A DNA stretch of 64,000 nucleotides from an uncultured Oscillibacter sp. (GTDB lineage Bacteria; Bacillota; Clostridia; Oscillospirales; Oscillospiraceae), in assembly GCA_910577405.1 (NCBI GenBank), contig CAJTMG010000014.1, positions 11,916-75,915 of the forward strand. The letters are read 5' to 3'. The position numbers and the translations under genes are program-made. Shown one piece after another: positions 17,255 through 24,415 of the stretch (its first letter is position 1; each line of letters starts with the position of its first letter). The notes under the pieces are model-generated. The model did no database searches. It was not told the DNA's origin and saw nothing but the letters and a program-made list of their open reading frames with translations.

Positions 17255-17821
17255 TCAGGCAGACTGCGGGATGGGGTCCAGCTCCGGGTCCGCGCAGGCC
17301 ATGCCGCGATGCAGAGCCTCCAGATTCAGCGGGATCAGCTTCGCCTTTTTGCCGGTAAACATCTGGGCAATCATTTCCTCAATGGTCTCCTGCTTAAGGG
17401 CCCCGGAAGCCGCAATATACGCCCCCAGCATAACCATATTGGCTACCTTGGGATTGCCGATCTCATACGCGATGCCCTCACAGGGAACATAGATGGTCTT
17501 GATTCCGGGACGAACAAATTCCGCCGTCACCACAGAGCTGTTCACAAGCACCAGGCCGCCGGAACGCACCAGGGGACCAAACTTGTCGATGGACGGCGCA
17601 TTCATGGCAATCAGCTCAGTGGAATAGGTAAAGACGGGGGAGCCGATGGGCCGGTCGGAAATGACGACAGAGCAGTTGGCCGTGCCGCCGCGCATCTCGG
17701 GTCCGTAGGAGGGCGCCCAGGTGACGTGGAAGCCCTCAGCCATGCCAGCCTCCACCAGATTCTTGCCGATGGACATGACACCCTGCCCGCCAAAACCGGA
17801 AATAATAATCTCCTTCTTCAT
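17255..17821 (-). CDS. vorC: 2-oxoacid:ferredoxin oxidoreductase, gamma subunit
   Basis: 188 residues. The N-terminus IIISGFGGQGVMSIGK is the signature of the gamma (C) domain of 2-oxoacid:acceptor oxidoreductases, which helps bind CoA. Two candidate starts exist: TTG 17830 is too close to GGAGG, whereas ATG 17821 is 10 bases from it and is preferred. It is the last gene of the vor operon and immediately follows the TPP subunit. Confidence 0.88.
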   Translation of the reverse strand: MKKEIIISGFGGQGVMSIGKNLVEAGMAEGFHVTWAPSYGPEMRGGTANCSVVISDRPIGSPVFTYSTELIAMNAPSIDKFGPLVRSGGLVLVNSSVVTAEFVRPGIKTIYVPCEGIAYEIGNPKVANMVMLGAYIAASGALKQETIEEMIAQMFTGKKAKLIPLNLEALHRGMACADPELDPIPQSA

Positions 17822-17826
17822 CGTGG

Positions 17827-18579
17827 TCAAGCCTCCTTCTTCAGACCGGCGTCCTTAATCACGCCCAATGGATAGTAAGGAATCATGTTTTCTTTCAGCC
17901 ACTCCACAGCCTTTACCGGCGTCATACCCCAGTTGGTGGGGCAGGTGGACAGGACTTCCACAAACGTAAAGCCCTCTCGGTTCATCTGCTTCTCAAAGGC
18001 TTTCTTAATGGCCCGTTTCGCCTTGTTCAGGTTCGGGATATCGGTCACGCAGACCCGCTCGGCATAGACGCAGCCGTCCAGCGTCGCCAGCATCTCCGCG
18101 ACCCGGATGGGCATCCCCGCCTGCTCCACGGTCCGTCCGCTCTGGCAGGTGGTGGCCCTCTGTCCAATCAGCGTTGTGGGGGCCATTTGTCCGCCGGTCA
18201 TGCCGTAAATGGCGTTGTTGACAAAAATAGTGGTAATTTTCTCACCCCTCATGGCCGCATGGACGATTTCCGCCGCGCCAATGGAGGCAAGGTCGCCGTC
18301 GCCCTGGTAGGTAAAGACAGCCTGTGCGGGATGGGTCCGCTTGATTCCGGTAGCCACGGCAGGCGCGCGGCCATGAGCGGCCTCCAGCATATCGCAGTTA
18401 AAATAGTTGAAGGCAAAGACAGAGCATCCCACGGGACACACGCCGATGGCCTCGTCCAAAAGCCCCAGTTCTGTCAGACACTCCCCCACCAGCTTATGTA
18501 TAATCCCATGGTGACATCCCGGGCAGTAATGCAGCTCATTGTCCGTCAGGCCCGGCGTCTTCTCGTATACGATCGCCAT
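17827..18579 (-). CDS. vorA: 2-oxoacid:ferredoxin oxidoreductase, TPP-binding beta subunit
   Basis: 250 residues. HYCPGCHHGIIHKL at the N-terminus and GDGDLASIGAAEIVHA, the thiamine diphosphate/Mg2+ motif, identify the catalytic beta subunit. Asn residues of the motif follow in VNNAIYGMTGGQ. It decarboxylates a 2-oxoacid and passes electrons through FeS clusters to ferredoxin. It follows the alpha-subunit gene after one base. Confidence 0.92.
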   Translation of the reverse strand: MAIVYEKTPGLTDNELHYCPGCHHGIIHKLVGECLTELGLLDEAIGVCPVGCSVFAFNYFNCDMLEAAHGRAPAVATGIKRTHPAQAVFTYQGDGDLASIGAAEIVHAAMRGEKITTIFVNNAIYGMTGGQMAPTTLIGQRATTCQSGRTVEQAGMPIRVAEMLATLDGCVYAERVCVTDIPNLNKAKRAIKKAFEKQMNREGFTFVEVLSTCPTNWGMTPVKAVEWLKENMIPYYPLGVIKDAGLKKEA

Positions 18580-18580
18580 A

Positions 18581-19651
18581 TCAAACGCCCTCCTTCAGCG
18601 CGGCCCTTGCAGCTTCGGCCATTTCCTCCACCGTTGGAATCATGCCCCCGGCGTGGCCCAGATAGCGCACCGGCTTCCGGCCCTCCACGGCTATGCGCAC
18701 ATCGTCCAGCATCTGACCCGTGCTGCTCATTTCCACATCCAGAATCGCCTTCACGCCGTCCTTTTCCGCCAGAGCCCGCAGCGCCTTTGTGGGGTATGGC
18801 CAAAGGGTGACAGGGCGGAACAGGCCCACCTTCAAGCCTTCTTCCCGCAGCGTCTCAATGGCGGAAAGGGCAATCCGGGCAGGGGTGCCGTAGGCTGTGA
18901 TGATAATCTCGGCATCCTCGCAGCTCTCCTCGGCCCAGCGGACTTCCTTTTCCTCAATCAGGGCGTATTTCTTCGTCAGACGCACATTGTGCTGATCGCA
19001 GGCCTCCGGGTCCATGTACAGCGAATTGATGTTGTTGGTATGGTCCCGGCCCTTCTTCCCGCAGGCGGCCCAATCCTTCGGCGGCAGGTCCCGTTTGGGA
19101 ATCGGGCGCCACTCGATAGGTTCCATCATCTGCCCGATCAGGCCGTCGCAGAGGACAACTACGGGGGTCCGGTACAGGTCGGCGATATCGAAAGCCTCCT
19201 GGACAAAATCCACCGTCTCCTGCACGTTGGACGGCGCCAGCACCACGGTCCTGTAATCGCCGTTGCCTCCGCCCCGGGTAGCCTGGAAGTAATCCCCCTG
19301 CGCCGGCTGTATGGTCCCCAGTCCCGGACCGCCCCGCATACAGTTGACGATCACGCAGGGCAGTTCCGCGGCGGCCAGGTATGTAATGCCCTCCTGCTTC
19401 AGGCTGATACCAGGCGAGGAGGACGAGGTCATGGTACGCTTTCCGGTACCTGCCGCGCCGTAGACCATATTGATGGCGGCCACCTCAGACTCCGACTGCA
19501 CGAAGACGCCGCCGGCAGCAGGCAGATGGACGGACATATATTCCGGCACTTCACTCTGGGGGGTAATGGGGTATCCGAAGAAGCACTCGCACCCGCCCCG
19601 GATGGCGGCTTCCGCAATGGCTTCGTTGCCTTTCCAAAGTTCCTTGGCCAT
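18581..19651 (-). CDS. vorB: 2-oxoacid:ferredoxin oxidoreductase, alpha subunit (VorB type)
   Basis: 356 residues. GNEAIAEAAIRGGC, FGYPITPQSEVPEYM and MTSSSSPGISLKQEG match the VorB (3-methyl-2-oxobutanoate:ferredoxin oxidoreductase) branch better than pyruvate or 2-oxoglutarate enzymes, as far as I can judge by memory. Substrate preference is therefore likely branched-chain 2-oxoacids but not certain. Start ATG 19651 has AAAGGAGG upstream; a longer frame to 19732 lacks one and would overlap the ferredoxin gene. Confidence 0.9.
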   Translation of the reverse strand: MAKELWKGNEAIAEAAIRGGCECFFGYPITPQSEVPEYMSVHLPAAGGVFVQSESEVAAINMVYGAAGTGKRTMTSSSSPGISLKQEGITYLAAAELPCVIVNCMRGGPGLGTIQPAQGDYFQATRGGGNGDYRTVVLAPSNVQETVDFVQEAFDIADLYRTPVVVLCDGLIGQMMEPIEWRPIPKRDLPPKDWAACGKKGRDHTNNINSLYMDPEACDQHNVRLTKKYALIEEKEVRWAEESCEDAEIIITAYGTPARIALSAIETLREEGLKVGLFRPVTLWPYPTKALRALAEKDGVKAILDVEMSSTGQMLDDVRIAVEGRKPVRYLGHAGGMIPTVEEMAEAARAALKEGV

Positions 19652-19665
19652 ATGGCATCCTCCTT

Positions 19666-19878
19666 TCAGAACTTTTCCACGGTAATAATGGAATCCGGGC
19701 ACATCTTCGCACAGCTGGCGCAGGCGATACACTGACTGATATCCGTCACCGCCGCCGGGTGGTAGCCCTTGCGGTTAATCACGGCCGTGTCTATGGCTAT
19801 GATCTTTTTGGGGCAGACGGTGACGCAGAGTTCACAGCCCTTGCAGCGGTCGGAACGGAAGGTTACTTTGGCGGTCAT
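19666..19878 (-). CDS. vorD: 2-oxoacid oxidoreductase ferredoxin-type delta subunit
   Basis: 70 residues with two [4Fe-4S] motifs, CKGCELCVTVCP and CIACASCAKMCP. It serves as the electron outlet of the Vor complex. Start ATG 19878 follows AAAGGAG; upstream in-frame ATGs have no site. It lies 14 bases ahead of vorB. Confidence 0.92.
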   Translation of the reverse strand: MTAKVTFRSDRCKGCELCVTVCPKKIIAIDTAVINRKGYHPAAVTDISQCIACASCAKMCPDSIITVEKF

Positions 19879-19895
19879 AAGGCACTCCTTTCCCG

Positions 19896-20558
19896 TCATT
19901 CCCAAGGCTTTTTCATATAGATTTCCAACGGAAACACCGTCAGGTCCGAAAGCGCGGGCAGGAATTTTGTCTCCGCGGTATGGCACAGCACAGGCAGTCC
20001 TGTTTTCTCAGCGACTTCCTCCGCCAGCGCCGCGCCCTTCCGGATTTCCTCTGCTGTTGTCTCCCGGCAGAGGTGGGTATTGTTCACCAGCCCGGAGCAG
20101 GTCAGGCCGCAGGTCTGCTCAATGCCCCGGAGATAGGCGATGGCGCTTTCCGCGGTCCGTACTTCCGGCCGGTTGGCGTTGAGGACGTACAGAAGCTGAC
20201 AGTCCTCCTGCACGATCTTCGGCTGAAATCTGGCCAGCACCCTTGCGCCTACAGGGTCCCCGCCGATATCCAGCACCCCCCGCACGTCCCGGTTCTCCAG
20301 TATGGCCAGCAGTTCGGCAGGCAGGGCGGGCACGTCAGCGTCGGAGCAAGCCTGTGAGCTGGAAATCACCCGCACCCCGGCCGCTTCCAGCTCCGGACGG
20401 CGTTCCCGGGACCGGAAGTAGGGATTCACGATATCCAGATCCGCCAGCATCACCGGCCCGTTCTCCCTGGCCAGCTTCAGGGCGAGATTCACGGCGAATT
20501 CCGTCTTCCCGGTGCCGTAATGACCGGTGACGATGGTTATGCGATGGAAGGCTTTCAA
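19896..20558 (-). CDS. P-loop ATP/GTP-binding protein heading the vor operon
   Basis: About 220 residues. The Walker A loop is GHYGTGKTE near residue 13, followed by DLDIVNPYFRSRE and a VLDIGGDPVGARVL stretch like the SIMIBI (MinD/CobQ-like) class. No ATG fits: the best start is TTG 20558, with AGGAGGG about 10 bases upstream. It is 17 bases upstream of vorD and cotranscribed. Its function is unknown; a role in cofactor or cluster delivery to the oxidoreductase would fit the position but is a guess. Confidence 0.75.
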   Translation of the reverse strand: MKAFHRITIVTGHYGTGKTEFAVNLALKLARENGPVMLADLDIVNPYFRSRERRPELEAAGVRVISSSQACSDADVPALPAELLAILENRDVRGVLDIGGDPVGARVLARFQPKIVQEDCQLLYVLNANRPEVRTAESAIAYLRGIEQTCGLTCSGLVNNTHLCRETTAEEIRKGAALAEEVAEKTGLPVLCHTAETKFLPALSDLTVFPLEIYMKKPWE

Positions 20559-20618
20559 GACAGCATCCCTCCTGACACGCCGCGTGTTGTCAGATTTTCT
20601 TCCCCGTTGTATGATGTC

Positions 20619-20647
20619 ATTGTATACCAATTTTACACCGCTGTCAA
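20619..20647 (-). promoter_or_regulatory. Sigma-70 promoter of the vor operon
   Basis: The minus strand reads TTGACA, 17 bases, TACAAT, about 60 bases upstream of the TTG start of the ATPase gene. Confidence 0.8.
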
Positions 20648-20824
20648 GCACCTTCTTGTATTTTCTCTACAAAAGAAAGACGCCGCTTCCAAGGGTCTCG
20701 TCCGTACGCCGAAAGAGCCTGTATCGGATGCGCTGTTCCTTCACTGCCATCCTATGACCAGATTGGCAGAACGGAACGGACTCTTTTGCCTTTCGTGCTG
20801 TTCGCTCACGATTTTGGCCATCGG

Positions 20825-20853
20825 TTGACGCTGAAAATGATCTGTTATATAAT
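20825..20853 (+). promoter_or_regulatory. Sigma-70 promoter of the lipoprotein-like gene
   Basis: TTGACG, 17 bases, perfect TATAAT. The 20652-20824 stretch before it shows no gene. Confidence 0.8.
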
Positions 20854-20891
20854 CAAAGCGCTGAACGGAATTGAATTGGAGGATCAGGACA

Positions 20892-21239
20892 TTGAACATA
20901 TGGCAGTATTTTCGGAGCATTGCTGTATCAAAAAGTATTGCTGCAATTCTATTTGTGTTTCGCCCCTGCCGGGATGCAGACAGAGTGATTTTGGACTCTT
21001 GTACCGGCTGGGTCAGGCATATGGGAAGGTTTTCTGAAAGCAGGACATATAAATTTACCCTTGATGCACAGTTGTCAAAGGGAAACGCAGAGGTGCTCCT
21101 GCTGGACGCAAAAAAGAAACCGTTAATGAAGCTGAACCGGCAGTCCTCTACAGGTACAATCGCTTTGGATGGGAAAAACAGGTATTATTTGTACTGGAAG
21201 TTTAAAGACGCTGCTGGCAAATGTGAGCTGCGTTGGTAA
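20892..21239 (+). pseudogene. Small lipoprotein-like gene with misaligned lipobox (likely frameshifted)
   Basis: From TTG 20892 (GGAGGA 8 bases upstream) the frame starts like a signal peptide: NIWQYFRSIAVSK, then the hydrophobic SIAAILFVF. The expected lipobox is missing in this frame but present in the next frame as SPLPGC. The original frame then continues into a beta-rich domain (YKFTLDAQLSKGNAEVLLLD, then KFKDAAGKCELRW at the C-terminus). Two compensating indels, or two sequence errors, near 20960-20990 would explain this. As written the product would lack lipidation. Confidence 0.5.
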
Positions 21240-21329
21240 GAGGCGTGAATTTCCAATGATCGGACGGTTATCCGCTGCAAGTAATTGCCCGCGCCGTTGT
21301 AAGCTGAAAGAGATATGGAACGCCGCACC

Positions 21330-21358
21330 TTGACAAGCACACATCGGCACCGTATAAT
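21330..21358 (+). promoter_or_regulatory. Perfect sigma-70 promoter of the coiled-coil gene
   Basis: TTGACA, exactly 17 bases, TATAAT: full consensus at both boxes, 21 bases before the ATG at 21380, so the leader is only about 15 bases. Confidence 0.85.
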
Positions 21359-21379
21359 AGCTTCAAGGAGGGATGCAGA

Positions 21380-21967
21380 ATGTTGGACGAAAGAGATTTG
21401 CAGGCAATCGCGCAGTTGATGGACAGGCAGTTGGATAAGAAGCTGGACGAAAAGCTCGATACCAAGCTGTCTGTCATGGAACAGAAATTTGACGCAAAAC
21501 TGGTCGCCATGGAGCAGCGGCTGGACGACAAGATGGACGCAAAACTGGTCGCCATGGAGCAGCGGCTGGACGGCAAGATGGACGCAAAACTGGTCGCCAT
21601 GGAACAGCGGCTGGACGGCAAGATGGACGCAAAACTGGTCGCCATGGAACAGCGGCTGGACGACAAGATGGACGCAAAACTGGTCGCCATGGAGCAGCGG
21701 CTGGACGACAGGATGGATACCAAGCTGACCACAATGAAGCAGGAACTGAAAACGGAAATCAGTCATGAAATCAGGGCTTTGATTGAAGTAGAAGTGCGAG
21801 GGGACCTGAAAGCCCTGTCAGCTGGTCATGCGCTGATTATCCAGCAGATGGTCAAAAAGGAAGACCTGGAGAATTTCAAGGCCGACGTACAGACAGATAT
21901 CGATTTTCTGAAAGCAATCGTACGCCAGCACAGCACAGAGATCGAACAACTGAAGAGAGCGCAGTAA
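21380..21967 (+). CDS. Coiled-coil protein with five 15-residue tandem repeats
   Basis: 195 residues, almost wholly helical and charged. After a short N-terminus (LDERDLQAIAQLMDRQLDKKLDEK) come five copies of DAKLVAMEQRLDxKM, then a non-repeated coiled coil ending in HSTEIEQLKRAQ. There is no signal peptide or membrane segment. A period of 15 residues over four turns is a pentadecad-like coiled coil, giving a straighter rod than a heptad. AAGGAGGG precedes ATG 21380. Function is unknown; it resembles the 'hypothetical coiled-coil' proteins common in Clostridia whose repeat number varies. Confidence 0.75.
   Translation: MLDERDLQAIAQLMDRQLDKKLDEKLDTKLSVMEQKFDAKLVAMEQRLDDKMDAKLVAMEQRLDGKMDAKLVAMEQRLDGKMDAKLVAMEQRLDDKMDAKLVAMEQRLDDRMDTKLTTMKQELKTEISHEIRALIEVEVRGDLKALSAGHALIIQQMVKKEDLENFKADVQTDIDFLKAIVRQHSTEIEQLKRAQ
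21491..21715 (+). repeat. Five tandem copies of a 45-bp coding repeat
   Basis: Units begin at 21491, 21536, 21581, 21626 and 21671, each opening with GACGCAAAACTGGTCGCCAT. They differ only at a few positions (GGAGCAG/GGAACAG, GACGAC/GACGGC). The length is a multiple of three, so copy number could change without breaking the frame. Confidence 0.95.
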
Positions 21968-22085
21968 TGAGACATAGATGGGCGGTGCTGTTACCTGGCG
22001 CCGTCTTTATATTTCTCTCTTTTCGAAATTGTGTACTTACGGAAAACGAATCTATACATATCCATTTAAAGGAAGCAGCAGTGTA

Positions 22086-22916
22086 ATGTTAAAAGAATTT
22101 TCTTTTGAAGCGGGTTCTTTGGAGACAATGATTGAAAGACTTTTTAAAACAATGAACTCCATAGATAAACAGTGGTCAGAAAAAGTTGAGCCGGCAACAC
22201 AAAAACAAATCCATGCCTTGGAGGAAATAGCCGAGCTGAAACAACATGGAAGAAGTATTCCATATGCGTATCTGCTGTTTTTAGAAGAGATGGGTCAGAA
22301 CGACAATGGCCTGTTAGAGCAGGAATGGGATGGGTATACAGAAGTCAATATTGACAGTATATTAAGGGATTATCTCCGTTATATAGATGAATTTGATATT
22401 GATATAAATGAATATATGCTGTTTTCTACCCATTGGTCAGAAAGCGTGTTGTTTTTGAAACTGACAGAGGGAGAAAATCCGCCGGTTTATAAATTTGACG
22501 GACAGCTGTTTTCGGGTTCGTTTGAGAACTATTTATTTCAAATGGCATTCCGGAAAGCGGAAGATACACAGTTTTTATATCAGGCTAAATTTGCGGCTTC
22601 CCCAAAGAGATTTCGTGAGATTTTATCCGAAAAGTCAACAGAAAATATTCAATGGACAATGCGGATGGAATTGATAGAGTATTTATTGGAACCGTATCAA
22701 TTACAGAAGACATGGTTTAGTGATGAAGTGAATTTCTATGGCGTTTCATCGGAATACAGTATCCACGCGGATTTGAGTTGGGCGCTTAATATAACAGTTT
22801 CCAGTGATAATCACAGCGTCTTTCAAAAAATAAACAGAAGTCTGACTCGTTTGTTTGGAATTCAGCCGAAATATTATAAGAACCATAACAAGGCGGAGCA
22901 AAGGGCTTCAAAATAA
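22086..22916 (+). CDS. SMI1/KNR4 (SUKH)-like domain protein
   Basis: 276 residues. The segment IPYAYLLFLEEMGQNDNGLLEQ, followed by the hydrophobic LFSTHWSESVLFLKL and a C-terminal helix, resembles SUKH domains, many of which are immunity proteins against secreted nuclease toxins. The start at ATG 22086 is the best of several but has only a weak, distant AAAGGA. Base composition is clearly AT-richer than neighbours, which suggests transfer. No toxin gene is adjacent; upstream is the repeat coiled-coil gene. Confidence 0.6.
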   Translation: MLKEFSFEAGSLETMIERLFKTMNSIDKQWSEKVEPATQKQIHALEEIAELKQHGRSIPYAYLLFLEEMGQNDNGLLEQEWDGYTEVNIDSILRDYLRYIDEFDIDINEYMLFSTHWSESVLFLKLTEGENPPVYKFDGQLFSGSFENYLFQMAFRKAEDTQFLYQAKFAASPKRFREILSEKSTENIQWTMRMELIEYLLEPYQLQKTWFSDEVNFYGVSSEYSIHADLSWALNITVSSDNHSVFQKINRSLTRLFGIQPKYYKNHNKAEQRASK

Positions 22917-22965
22917 CAGGAATGCTTTTGTTCAATTTTTACGCTGAGGACAAGGAGAGGGGAAC

Positions 22966-23646
22966 ATGGAAGGAAAGCGAATAAAGCTGTCGGAGCAGAC
23001 CTCGAAGCGGCTGTATGAATCGATTGTAGAGGAAGGGAAGTACCCGCCGGGGAGCAAGCTGCCCAACGAGAACGAGCTGAGCGAAGCCCTTGCGGTCAGC
23101 CGGACAACCCTGCGGGAGGCGGTGTCGTATCTGGTGGCGCAGGGGGTGCTGGAGATCCGCCGTGGGAAGGGGACGTTCGTTGCGGAAAATCTGCCCGCGG
23201 CGGGACTGGACCTGTCGGCGCTGGCCAGCGTGCGTTCACGGGTGCGGGCAAAGGACCTGTTCGAGATGCGTCTGATTTTTGAACCCGCTACAGTTGCCCT
23301 GGCCTGTCAGAGGGCGACGGATGAGGAACTGGAGCTGATCTGCAAAAAGGCCCGCCGGGTGGAACGCATTGCCGCCGAGGGAGGAAATTGGCCTCTGGCA
23401 GATCAGGAATTCCATTGGGCGATCATCAAGGCGTCACACAATGAATATATGCGGCGGCTGTATCCCATTATCAACGGCGCGGTGGACGAAATTATGCAGA
23501 TTGCAAAGAACCGTCAGAAGATGCAGGACATTGCTTTGAGCGATAATCTGCTGATCTTGGATTTCCTTCTTCAACGGGACGAGGCCGGCGCACGGCACGC
23601 TATGAGCATCCATATGAAGCACCTGATCAACACCCTCCGGGACTGA
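22966..23646 (+). CDS. GntR-family regulator, FadR/FCD subgroup
   Basis: 226 residues. The N-terminal winged helix is typical (YPPGSKLPNENELSEALAVSRTTLREAVSYLVAQGVLEIRRGKGTFV). The C-terminal FCD domain (from about residue 90) has the RLIFEP, HWAIIKAS and H-rich metal/effector positions (HMKHL). Such regulators sense small carboxylic acids. AAGGAGAGG precedes the ATG. It is upstream of the cstA pair on the same strand and may control it, but a separate promoter starts that unit. Confidence 0.9.
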   Translation: MEGKRIKLSEQTSKRLYESIVEEGKYPPGSKLPNENELSEALAVSRTTLREAVSYLVAQGVLEIRRGKGTFVAENLPAAGLDLSALASVRSRVRAKDLFEMRLIFEPATVALACQRATDEELELICKKARRVERIAAEGGNWPLADQEFHWAIIKASHNEYMRRLYPIINGAVDEIMQIAKNRQKMQDIALSDNLLILDFLLQRDEAGARHAMSIHMKHLINTLRD

Positions 23647-23805
23647 CGGCAGCCGGAAATTGCCTCTGGTCGCTCCTGGCGGGCTTTCGGGTCTGTATCG
23701 TGAATTTGTCTAAAAGCAGATCGTCAATTTTGGCAGTTCCCTCTATAAAACTCACAATTTTTCCCGGGGCATTCACAAATTGTACACAAATTTTTCGAAA
23801 ACCCC

Positions 23806-23834
23806 TTAACAAATCTGATGGATGGTTGTATAAT
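23806..23834 (+). promoter_or_regulatory. Sigma-70 promoter of the cstA unit
   Basis: TTAACA, 17 bases, TATAAT, about 55 bases before the ATG at 23888. Direct repeats of CAATTT/CAAATT around 23755-23790 just upstream could be regulator sites. Confidence 0.75.
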
Positions 23835-23887
23835 GTGGACCTGGGACGGTTTGCCTGTCCCTGAAGAAGAGCGAGAGGGAGGATTGC

Positions 23888-24400
23888 ATGGGTTTGCAGG
23901 AGCAGCTGGAGAGACTGCTGAACGCTTATTCCCGCCATTACGATATCAAGCGGGATGTCCAGACAGAGGGGGGCTTTTTCCCAGCGGAGGCCGTGTTTTA
24001 CCTGCGGGACGAACACTACCTGGTGCGCCGGGACAAAAGATTTTACGCCGTGGAGCAGCATGAGTACGCCTACTTTCACACGACGCAGGCTCTGGACGCG
24101 GAAGCCCTGCAAATTCTCATCGACCGCTCTCTTCAGGCGGGACGGGCAGAGGTGAAGCCTCACAAGGAGCATATGTGTTCCTTCGTCACCCTGGTGGTCC
24201 TGGCGGAGACCATGACGCCGGAGGCGCGAAAGCTCTTGAAGCGGACGCGGTTCCGGAAGAACTTCCGGTTTGCGCTGCATGGATTCATGGAGTACCGCGC
24301 GGCAGTAGTGGAGCTGTCCGCGGGACGGGTTGAATCCAGCCCGGCAGGAAGGGAAGTCCGCAAGTCCCTGGAGCGCGTATTCAATCCCAGGGCAAAATAA
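23888..24400 (+). CDS. Conserved hypothetical protein upstream of cstA
   Basis: 170 residues, soluble, mixed alpha/beta, with many Arg/Lys (LKRTRFRKNFRFALHGFMEYRAAVVELS). No catalytic motif is obvious and I do not recognise a named family. GAGGATT precedes the ATG. It ends 15 bases before cstA and shares its promoter, so a role linked to the transporter is likely. Confidence 0.65.
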   Translation: MGLQEQLERLLNAYSRHYDIKRDVQTEGGFFPAEAVFYLRDEHYLVRRDKRFYAVEQHEYAYFHTTQALDAEALQILIDRSLQAGRAEVKPHKEHMCSFVTLVVLAETMTPEARKLLKRTRFRKNFRFALHGFMEYRAAVVELSAGRVESSPAGREVRKSLERVFNPRAK

Positions 24401-24415
24401 GAAGGGAGAGTCACT

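Noticed and set aside
21491..21715. CRISPR-like repeat array
   Set aside because: 45-bp units abut with no spacers and encode a regular protein repeat.
21474..21734. Minus-strand repeat protein opposite the coiled-coil gene
   Set aside because: The repeats follow from the 45-bp DNA repeat on the plus strand; the frame has no start signal.
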